Below, piece after piece: positions 23,974 to 30,884 of a stretch of 64,000 nucleotides of DNA. Under the pieces are notes generated by a model. That model was not told the origin of the DNA, did not search any database, and saw only the letters and a program-made list of their open reading frames with translations. The first letter of the stretch is position 1; each line of letters opens with the position of its first letter. The DNA is from Pseudoduganella guangdongensis (lineage in GTDB: Bacteria > Pseudomonadota > Gammaproteobacteria > Burkholderiales > Burkholderiaceae_D), in contig NZ_WWCJ01000012.1 of assembly GCF_009857475.1 (NCBI RefSeq), positions 101,628-165,627 of the forward strand, read 5' to 3'. The position numbers and the translations under genes are program-made.

Positions 23974-25584
23974 ATGCCGAACCCCTTCGTTCAAGTCGCG
24001 GCCGCATGGCTGGCGCACCCTGTGGAGCTGGCCCGGGCGTGGCAGGAACTTGCCACCGTAAGCTGGGCCACCGGCATGCCCTCGCCCCTCGCCGAGGCGG
24101 CGGAGGGCGATGACCGTTTCGCGGACGAAGCCTGGCGCGTTCATCCCTTCTTCCACGGCTTGATGCAGCAATACCTCGGCCTCACGCGCACGCTGGAGCG
24201 CCAGATCTACGACACGCCCGGCGCTGACGAACGGGCCGCCCGCAACGCCGCTTTCTGGTTGCGCCACTGGTGCAATGCGTTCGCGCCCAGCAATTTCCTG
24301 CCCACCAACCCGGTGGCGCTGCGGCGTGCCTTTGAGAGCGGCGGCGCCAGCCTGCGGGCCGGGTACCAGGAGTGGCTGCGCGACCTGCTGGCGGGCGACC
24401 TGCGCATGGTCGACCGCACGCGCTTTGAGCTGGGGCGCGACCTGGCGGCAACGCCCGGCCGCGTGGTGCTGCGCAATGCCATGATGGAGCTGATCCAGTA
24501 CACGCCGCTCAACGCGCAGGTGCATGCGGTGCCGCTGGTGCTGGTGCCGCCGTGGATCAACAAGTACTACATCCTCGACCTCACGCAGCAGCAAAGCATG
24601 GTGCGCCACCTGGTCGCGCAGGGCTTCGACGTATTCGTGGTCAGCTGGAAGAATCCGGGCAGCGCAATGGCCGGGCTGTCGTTCGAGGACCACCTGTTTG
24701 ACGGCATCCTGGCAGCGCTCGAGGCGGCGCGCGCGATCGCCGGCGTGCCGCAGGTGCATGCGGTGGGCTATTGCATCGGCGGCACGGCGCTGGCGACCCT
24801 GATGGCATGGCTGAACCGGCGCTACCCGCCAGGACGGGAGCTTCCCGTCGCGCACTGGACCCTGCTGGCCACACTCACCGATTTCGCCAGGCCGGGCGAT
24901 ATTGCCAGTTTCATCAGCGAAGAAAGCGTGGCCTGGCTGGAAGAGCTGATGGCGCGCCAGGGCTTCCTCGATGCGCAACAGATCGGCTGGAGCTTCCGCA
25001 TGCTGCGCCCGAACACCCAGGTCTGGCGCTATGTGGTGCATAAATACCTGCTGGGCGAAGCGACGCCCGCCATGGCGCCGCTGGCGTGGAATGCCGACGG
25101 CACGCGCCAGCCGCGCGCCACGCACGCCTTCTGCCTGCGCGAGCTGTACCTGGCCAACAAACTGGCGCGGCCCGACGCGCTGGAGCTACGCGGCCAGCCC
25201 ATCGACCTTGGCCGCATCCGGCAAGAGCTGTACGCGGTGGGCGCGCTGGCCGACCATATCACCCCCTGGCGCAGCACGTACTGCAGCGCGGCCCTGGTGG
25301 GGGCGCCGGTGCGCTATGTGCTCACGGCCTCCGGCCACATCCTCGGCATCATCAATCCGCCGGGCAGCAGCGCAAAGCAGCAATACTGGGCCGGGCCGCT
25401 GCTGCGCGACGCCAGCGCCAAAGAATGGCTGGCCACGCGCGAGCCGGTGGCAGGCTCGTGGTGGGAGGACTGGTGCACCTGGCTGGCGCAGCGCTGCGGC
25501 GCGCTGCGCGTGCCGGCTGCGCAGGCCCATCCGGACTATCCCTGGTTAGGCGACGCCCCCGGAATCTACGTGCGGGAAAGCTAG
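23974..25584 (+). CDS. phaC: Poly(3-hydroxyalkanoate) synthase, class I-like
   Basis: This 536-aa enzyme polymerises hydroxyacyl-CoA into storage polyester. The PhaC N-terminal domain spans about 45-230 (NFLPTNPVALRRAFESGG, PPWINKYYILDL). The alpha/beta-hydrolase core carries the nucleophile box GYCIGGTALA with C267, the aspartate D427 in ADHITPW, and histidine H455 in ASGHILGIINPP. All three catalytic residues are present. It is shorter than the usual 570-600 aa because the N-terminal region is abbreviated. No phaA, phaB or phasin gene is adjacent, so it is probably a second PHA synthase. It is preceded by the universal stress gene. Confidence 0.95.
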   Translation: MPNPFVQVAAAWLAHPVELARAWQELATVSWATGMPSPLAEAAEGDDRFADEAWRVHPFFHGLMQQYLGLTRTLERQIYDTPGADERAARNAAFWLRHWCNAFAPSNFLPTNPVALRRAFESGGASLRAGYQEWLRDLLAGDLRMVDRTRFELGRDLAATPGRVVLRNAMMELIQYTPLNAQVHAVPLVLVPPWINKYYILDLTQQQSMVRHLVAQGFDVFVVSWKNPGSAMAGLSFEDHLFDGILAALEAARAIAGVPQVHAVGYCIGGTALATLMAWLNRRYPPGRELPVAHWTLLATLTDFARPGDIASFISEESVAWLEELMARQGFLDAQQIGWSFRMLRPNTQVWRYVVHKYLLGEATPAMAPLAWNADGTRQPRATHAFCLRELYLANKLARPDALELRGQPIDLGRIRQELYAVGALADHITPWRSTYCSAALVGAPVRYVLTASGHILGIINPPGSSAKQQYWAGPLLRDASAKEWLATREPVAGSWWEDWCTWLAQRCGALRVPAAQAHPDYPWLGDAPGIYVRES

Positions 25585-25605
25585 GCCAGGCCTTATAATT
25601 TCGGC

Positions 25606-25719
25606 ATGAACGCCGAACAAAAACAATTCCGCCGCCGCCTGGCCCTGCTGGCCGCCATTACCCTGATCGGATTTGCCGTCCTTGCCGGGCGCATGATCTG
25701 GCTGCAGGCGTTCCAATGA
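25606..25719 (+). CDS. 37-aa membrane ORF resembling the PBP2 (MrdA) anchor, overlapping rodA
   Basis: This ORF reads MNAEQKQFRRRLALLAAITL and ends AGRMIWLQAFQ before TGA. It is a basic N-terminus, one transmembrane helix and the short amphipathic exit with a W-L-Q motif, the layout of the membrane anchor of PBP2/MrdA and FtsI. It sits where mrdA sits in a canonical mrdA-rodA pair, and its stop overlaps the rodA start by ATGA. There is no periplasmic transpeptidase domain. It has no clear ribosome-binding site, but TATAAT at 25594-25599 ends only 6 bases before the ATG, which could give a leaderless message. It may be a deletion remnant of mrdA or a deliberate small partner of RodA. Confidence 0.5.
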   Translation: MNAEQKQFRRRLALLAAITLIGFAVLAGRMIWLQAFQ

Positions 25720-26816
25720 CCCTGCATACCCCGTCCTGGCGCCGCCTGCGGCCGGTGCTGGCGGTGGACGCGCCTTTGGCGGCCATTGTCGGCATCCTGG
25801 TCTGCACCGGCTTGTTCACGCTGTATTCCGCCTCGGCTGATTTCCCCGGCCGCTTTGAACTCCAGCTGCGCAATGTGCTGATGGCCGTGGGGCTGATGTG
25901 GGCTGCGTCGAACGTCCCGCAGCAAGTGCTGATGCGCCACGCGGCAGCGCTGTATGCGCTGGGCGTGGCCTTGCTGGTGGCGGTGTTCCTGTTCGGCGTA
26001 ACGAAGAAGGGTTCGACGCGCTGGTTGAATCTCGGGCACGATTTCCAGCCTTCCGAAATGATGAAGATCGCCATGCCTTTGATGCTGGCGTGGTATTTCC
26101 ATCGTTATGACGGCGTGCAAGGCTGGCGGCGTTTCGCGGTGGCGGCGCTGCTGCTGGCCATTCCGGTCGGCCTGATCGCCAAGCAGCCCGACTTCGGCAC
26201 GGCTATGCTGGTGCTGTCGGCCGGCTTCTACGTCATCGTGCTGGCGGGCCTGTCGTGGAAGGCGCTGGCAGCGCTGGCGGCCAGCGCCCTGGCGGCGGCG
26301 CCGCTGGTCTGGCATATGCTGCACGACTTCCAGCGCCAACGCGTGCTGACCTTCCTCGACCCCGGCGCGGACCCGATGGGCAAAGGCTTCCAGATCAACC
26401 AGGCCATGACCGCCATCGGCTCGGGCGGCATGACGGGGCGCGGCTGGATGGACGGCACCCAGGGCCATCTGGGTTTCATCCCCGAGCGCTCGACTGACTT
26501 TATCTTCTCCGTCTTTGCCGAGGAGTTCGGCCTGGTGGGCGGTGTTGTCCTGCTGCTGATGTATGCCTTGCTGGTGGTGCGCGGGCTGCAGATTGCCGCC
26601 GGCGCGCCGACCCCGTTCTCGCGCCTGCTGGGCGGTGCGATCACGATGATCTTCTTCACCTATGCCTTCATCAATATCGGCATGGTCAGCGGCGTGGTGC
26701 CGGTGGTCGGCGTGCCGCTGCCGTTCTTCAGCTACGGCGGCACGGCGCTGGCCACCCTCGGCCTCGGTTGCGGCATCCTGATGAGCATTCGGCGCAGTTA
26801 CAATTGTCCCAAATGA
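25716..26816 (+). CDS. rodA: RodA (SEDS-family peptidoglycan glycosyltransferase)
   Basis: This 366-aa polytopic protein has about ten transmembrane helices and the SEDS signatures: GSTRWLNLGHDFQPSEMMKI, IAKQPDFGTAMLVL, AIGSGGMTGRGWMDGTQGHL then GFIPERSTDFIFSVFAEEFG, and INIGMVSGVVPVVGVPLPFF. RodA polymerises lipid II with its partner PBP2 during cell elongation. PBP2 is absent here except for an anchor-like 37-aa ORF overlapping the start. A complete mre/mrd cluster is expected elsewhere, so this may be a second copy. The usual proline-glycine rich end (LPFFSYGGT) is present. The call as RodA rather than FtsW rests on the INIGMVSGVVPVVGVPLP and QGHLGF...TDFIF pattern. Confidence 0.93.
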   Translation: MTLHTPSWRRLRPVLAVDAPLAAIVGILVCTGLFTLYSASADFPGRFELQLRNVLMAVGLMWAASNVPQQVLMRHAAALYALGVALLVAVFLFGVTKKGSTRWLNLGHDFQPSEMMKIAMPLMLAWYFHRYDGVQGWRRFAVAALLLAIPVGLIAKQPDFGTAMLVLSAGFYVIVLAGLSWKALAALAASALAAAPLVWHMLHDFQRQRVLTFLDPGADPMGKGFQINQAMTAIGSGGMTGRGWMDGTQGHLGFIPERSTDFIFSVFAEEFGLVGGVVLLLMYALLVVRGLQIAAGAPTPFSRLLGGAITMIFFTYAFINIGMVSGVVPVVGVPLPFFSYGGTALATLGLGCGILMSIRRSYNCPK

Positions 26817-26984
26817 GACAAGCGTGGCAAGCTTGTCCAAGGCTTAACGTTATTGTTGTTGAAATGGCGACAGGCTCGCGCCGCCGTGCCGAATTTGATT
26901 GAAGTGCCCATCCGTCCGCAGCAAGATTGACCCAGGGGTTGCTGCAAGGCCCTTCACAACATCAATCAATGGACGGAGAGACGA

Positions 26985-28049
26985 ATGAACTGGAAACACC
27001 TTGGCGGCTTCGCACTGGCAGCATCCTTCAGCTTTGGCGCCTATGCGGCGGACGGCCTGAAGGCCAGCATCAGCATCGACAAGCGCGCCCTGGGCCCGCA
27101 AGATGACGTGGTGGTGCATGTAACCCTCACCAACACGTCGGCGGTGCCGCAGTATGTGCTGAAATGGCACACCCCATTTGGCGATATCGAAGAATCCCTG
27201 TTTGACGTGACCCGCGACGGCGCCAAAGTGCCGTACGAGGGCATGCACGTCAAGCGTGCCGCGCCGACCCCGGCCGACTACTACGTGATCCAGCCCGGCA
27301 AATCGCACAAGGTGACGGTTGAACTGTCGCAGATGTATAACATGAGCATCTCGGGCGACTACTCGATCCGCTATAGCACCAAGTCGGCCAAGCTGTTCAG
27401 CAATGTCGACCCGGCCGGCAAGGCGATCGACAAAAAACAGGCCGATACCCTGCAATCGGACGCGCTGAACGTGTCGATCGAAGGCACCCTGCCGCGCGGC
27501 AGCGTAGCCAAAGCGGCGGCGGCGCCGGTGGCGGCGGCCGCCGGCCTGGCCTTCAGCAAGTGCACCACCTCCCAGCAGTCCACCATCACCAGCGCCATCT
27601 CCACCGCGCAAAGCATGGCGAACAACAGCAACACCTACTTGGGTGGCAATAATGCCGGTCCGCGCTACACCAAGTGGTTCGGCGCTTATGACGCGGGCCG
27701 CTACGCCACCGTGAAGGCGCACTTCGCGGCGATCAAGTCCGCTTTCGACACCAAGCCGATCACGGTCGATTGCGGTTGCAAGAAGACCTATTACGCCTAT
27801 GTGTATCCGACCCAGCCTTACACCATCTACGTCTGCAAGGCGTTCTGGAGCGCGCCAATGTCCGGCACCGATTCCAAGGGCGGCACCCTGGTGCACGAGA
27901 TGAGCCACTTCAACGTCGTCGCCGGCACCGACGACCACGCCTATGGCCAGTCGGCTGCCGCCAGCCTGGCGATCAGCAATCCTGCCCAGGCGGTTGACAA
28001 CGCCGACTCGCACGAATATTTTGGCGAGAACACCCCTGCCCTGCAGTAA
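26985..28049 (+). CDS. Secreted M35-family (aspzincin) metalloprotease
   Basis: This 354-aa exported zinc protease has a signal peptide (WKHLGGFALAASFSFGAYA). An N-terminal beta-rich domain (about 25-135) includes VVVHVTLTNTSAVPQYVL and VPYEGMHVKRAAPTPADYYV. The catalytic domain holds zinc ligands H304 and H308 and base E305 in VHEMSHFNVV, and the third ligand in GTDDHAYG, the aspzincin motif GTxxDxxYG. Cysteines in SKCTTSQQS, DCGCKK and YVCKAF fit the disulfides of deuterolysin and Lys-specific M35 enzymes. The nearby small gene at 28065-28520 resembles its N-terminal domain. The GGAGAG ribosome-binding site is good. Confidence 0.93.
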   Translation: MNWKHLGGFALAASFSFGAYAADGLKASISIDKRALGPQDDVVVHVTLTNTSAVPQYVLKWHTPFGDIEESLFDVTRDGAKVPYEGMHVKRAAPTPADYYVIQPGKSHKVTVELSQMYNMSISGDYSIRYSTKSAKLFSNVDPAGKAIDKKQADTLQSDALNVSIEGTLPRGSVAKAAAAPVAAAAGLAFSKCTTSQQSTITSAISTAQSMANNSNTYLGGNNAGPRYTKWFGAYDAGRYATVKAHFAAIKSAFDTKPITVDCGCKKTYYAYVYPTQPYTIYVCKAFWSAPMSGTDSKGGTLVHEMSHFNVVAGTDDHAYGQSAAASLAISNPAQAVDNADSHEYFGENTPALQ

Positions 28050-28064
28050 GCAGCGGCGCGCCGC

Positions 28065-28520
28065 TCACCTGCCGGTATGCTCAAAGCGTACCGGCCCCAC
28101 GGTGAGCGGCACTTCCTTCCCATCCCGCAGATAGTGGCCGCAATAGCTGATCGTGTAAGCGTGGCGCCCCGGTTTGAAGGCATAGGCGCGCCCGAGGTCG
28201 ATGGCGTTCCTGCGTTTGGCGCCGGGCGCCATGGCGAGATAGTCTTCCTCCGTCAGCGGCCCGCGCTTGACCATGATGCCCTGGTATTCCAGCGGCTGGC
28301 CGCTGGCCGCATCGTGCAGTTCAAACAGTTTGCCGTACATTTCTTCTTCATCGGCCAGCGCGTGCAGCACCTTGAGCGTCTGCGCCGAGTGGTTGGCCAG
28401 CGCGATATGCACCACCGGACGGCCATCCTGGCTCTTGACGGAAAGTTTGAGTTCCAGCACTGGCGCTTCCCCCGCATGGACGGTGCCCACAATGAGCAAG
28501 GCGGCAACAATAGTCTTCAT
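28065..28520 (-). CDS. Periplasmic protein homologous to the M35 protease N-terminal domain
   Basis: This 151-aa secreted protein (signal peptide MKTIVAALLIVGTVHA) aligns by eye along its length with residues about 25-130 of the convergent M35 protease: VVHIALANHSAQTLKVLHAL against VVHVTLTNTSAVPQYVLKWH, LEYQGIMVKRGPLTEEDYLA against VPYEGMHVKRAAPTPADYYV, and HAYTISY against DYSIRYS. It lacks any catalytic zinc site. The start overlaps the stop of the hybrid histidine kinase by ATGA, so the two are co-translated. It may be a free copy of the protease prodomain that binds and restrains the protease, or a sensor input. The tail ends 16 bases from the protease stop. Confidence 0.75.
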   Translation of the reverse strand: MKTIVAALLIVGTVHAGEAPVLELKLSVKSQDGRPVVHIALANHSAQTLKVLHALADEEEMYGKLFELHDAASGQPLEYQGIMVKRGPLTEEDYLAMAPGAKRRNAIDLGRAYAFKPGRHAYTISYCGHYLRDGKEVPLTVGPVRFEHTGR

Positions 28521-30772
28521 TCTCTTTTTTGTTCCAGCGTTTCGCCCACCACTTGCAGGAACTCGGTGATATCGAGGGGCTTGGTCAGGTAGCGCACGAA
28601 GCCTGCTTGCAGCGCCGCTTCCACGTCGAGCGGCATGGCGTTGGCGGACAAGGCGATGATGGGAATGTCGCGCGTGGCCGGGTCCTGGCGCAGGCGGCGC
28701 TGGGCTTCCCGCCCGCTGATGCCGGGCAGGTTCATGTCCATCAGGATCGCATCGGGCAGGAAGTCGCGCGCCATGGCGACGCCGCTGTTGCCATCCGTGG
28801 CGGAGAGCAGTTCCAGGTCAAGGTGCAGCTTGACGATCTCCTGCACCAGGCGCAGGTTGGCCGGGTTGTCTTCCACGTAAAGCAGGACCGGCTTGTTGCG
28901 CTGGCTGGCCGCGGTGGCCGGCGCCGGCGTGTTGTCGCGCACAGGCAAGGCGGGCAGCACCTGCGGTTCGGCCGCTTCCATCCCGACCGTAAAAGTACTG
29001 CCGTGGCCGACGGCACTGGAGACGGCGATGGTCGCGTTCATCAGGTCGGCCAGGCGCCGGCTCAGCACCAGGCCAATGCCGCTGCCCTCTTCCGCGCCGC
29101 CCTCCTGTCCCAGGCGGTTAAAGGGCTGGAACAGTCCGGACATCTGCTCCGGGCTCAGGCCGGGGCCGTCGTCTTTCACGGCCAGCCAGGTGCGGCCGGG
29201 ATCGCCTTGGCCGACGTCGACCCAGACCTGGCCGCCCTTGCGGTTGTACTTCACCGCATTCGACAAGAGGTTGAGCACGATCTGGCGCAGGCGGATGCGG
29301 TCGGCCCGGACATGCAGCCCCTTGGGCGGGGCCAGGTGGACCTGCACCGAGCGCGCTTCGGCCATGGCTTCAATCATCTGGATCGCTTCGTGCAGCAAGT
29401 CGTCCAGCGCCACCGGCTCCAGCGAGAGCGTGACGGCGCCGACCTCGATCTTGGCCAAGTCCAGGGTTTCATTAATCAAGTGCAGCAGGTGCTGGCCGGC
29501 TTGGACGATATTGCCGGCGAAGCCGTAGCGCTGGGCCGTGGTGAGCGGCAGCTTCTGGTTGTGCAGCAGCTGGCCGAAACCGAGGATGGCATTCAGCGGC
29601 GTGCGCAGCTCGTGCGACATGCTGGCCAGGAAACGGTCCTTGGCCTTGCTGGCCTGCTCCAGCTCCAGCTTCTGTTCCAGCAGCTTGCGTTCGATCTGGC
29701 GCCGCCCGGTGATGTCGCGGATGGCGCTGGAAACGAGCAGCTCATCTTCCGTCTTCAAGGGGCTCAGGCTGATCTCGACCGGGAACTCGGTGCCGTCGCG
29801 CCGCATGGCGTACAGTTCGGTGCCCGCGCCCATGGCGCGCGGCTGGGCCTTGTCGAAGAAGCTGCCGCGCGCGGCCGGGTGGCGGCCGGCAAAACGCGCC
29901 GGGATCAGGATCTCGATCGGCTTGCCGAGCAATTCCTGGCGCTGGTAGCCGAACACTTGCTCCGTCTGCGAATTGACCAGCACGATCTCGCCGCGCGTGT
30001 TGACGATGACCATCGGGTCGGGCGCCGACTCCAGCAAGCCGCGAAACTTCTGCTCCGCCTTTTTGCGCTCGCCGATATCGCGGATGGCGCTCATGACAAT
30101 CGCGCCTTCCTCCATCTGGATCATGCTGAGGCTGATCTCCACCGGGAACTCGAGCCCGTCCTTGCGCAGGCCGTACAGCTCCAGGCCGGCGCCCATGGTC
30201 CGCGTGCGCGGCTGCACGAAATACTGCGCGCGGTGCGCCACATGGCCGCCGCGGAAACGCTGGGGCAGCAGTATTTCCACCGGTTTGCCCAGGAGTTCGC
30301 GCGGCGCAAAACCAAACAGGCGTTCCGCCTGGCTGTTGACCAGCACGATGCGCCCGGTGGAATTGGCCATGACGATCGCATCCGGCATCGACTCCAGCAG
30401 GCCGCGGTAGCGCGACTCGACATTGCGCGCATCGCGCAGCGCCTTGGCGTCGGTGATGTCGTTCTGGCTGTGGATGATGTACTCGATGCCGCCCTGCGCC
30501 GTGTACACCGCTTTGCAGGCGGCGCCCACGTACACGGCCTGGCCGTCCTTGCGCCGGCGCAGGTATTCAAAATCGGCGCCGAACTCCTGCTTCACCGGGT
30601 GGCCCGGCATGCCGATCAGCTCGCCCAGTTTGTTGCCGCGCGCCTCGTCGCCGCTATAGCCATAAATCTCGGTGGCGCCCTTGGTCCAGAACAGGACTGT
30701 GTCGTGCGCGTCGGTGGCGATGATGCCGCCGGGTGCTTCTTCCAGTATGAACTTGCCCAGGTCAGTTGGCAT
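28517..30772 (-). CDS. Hybrid histidine kinase with three PAS domains and a receiver domain
   Basis: This 751-aa cytoplasmic sensor has no transmembrane segment. PAS domains lie at about 5-120, 125-245 and 255-370; the last two repeat the form GLLES(M/A)PD..V..N..G.IVLVNSQ.E..FG. Next are HisKA with phospho-acceptor H387 in ASMSHELRTPLNAI, the ATPase with NLLSNAVKYNRKGG and DDGPGLSPEQM, and a receiver domain with phospho-acceptor D679 in DAILMDMNLPG. The internal PAS sensors suggest a cytoplasmic redox, light or small-molecule signal. The stop overlaps the start of the small M35-domain-like gene. No output regulator is adjacent; an Hpt protein at 34974-35369 could be a partner. Confidence 0.92.
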   Translation of the reverse strand: MPTDLGKFILEEAPGGIIATDAHDTVLFWTKGATEIYGYSGDEARGNKLGELIGMPGHPVKQEFGADFEYLRRRKDGQAVYVGAACKAVYTAQGGIEYIIHSQNDITDAKALRDARNVESRYRGLLESMPDAIVMANSTGRIVLVNSQAERLFGFAPRELLGKPVEILLPQRFRGGHVAHRAQYFVQPRTRTMGAGLELYGLRKDGLEFPVEISLSMIQMEEGAIVMSAIRDIGERKKAEQKFRGLLESAPDPMVIVNTRGEIVLVNSQTEQVFGYQRQELLGKPIEILIPARFAGRHPAARGSFFDKAQPRAMGAGTELYAMRRDGTEFPVEISLSPLKTEDELLVSSAIRDITGRRQIERKLLEQKLELEQASKAKDRFLASMSHELRTPLNAILGFGQLLHNQKLPLTTAQRYGFAGNIVQAGQHLLHLINETLDLAKIEVGAVTLSLEPVALDDLLHEAIQMIEAMAEARSVQVHLAPPKGLHVRADRIRLRQIVLNLLSNAVKYNRKGGQVWVDVGQGDPGRTWLAVKDDGPGLSPEQMSGLFQPFNRLGQEGGAEEGSGIGLVLSRRLADLMNATIAVSSAVGHGSTFTVGMEAAEPQVLPALPVRDNTPAPATAASQRNKPVLLYVEDNPANLRLVQEIVKLHLDLELLSATDGNSGVAMARDFLPDAILMDMNLPGISGREAQRRLRQDPATRDIPIIALSANAMPLDVEAALQAGFVRYLTKPLDITEFLQVVGETLEQKRE

Positions 30773-30820
30773 GGCTTGATCTTATTGTGGATTTAGCGCA
30801 AGGTCATTGTAAGCGAATTC

Positions 30821-30858
30821 AAAAGAAAAAAAACCGCCTCCCTTTGCAGGCGAGGCGG
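30821..30858 (-). terminator. Rho-independent terminator of the M36-like protease gene
   Basis: A 7-bp stem (30834-30840 CCGCCTC with 30852-30858 GAGGCGG) is followed on the minus strand by a long T-run (A-rich 30821-30833). It lies 26 bases after the protease stop. Confidence 0.85.
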
Positions 30859-30884
30859 CTGGTCGCATAAGGGTGCGCTAGTGA

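Noticed and set aside
28529..30796. A 755-codon plus-strand frame opposite the histidine kinase
   Set aside because: Antisense shadow of a high-GC gene; no family resemblance and no ribosome-binding site.
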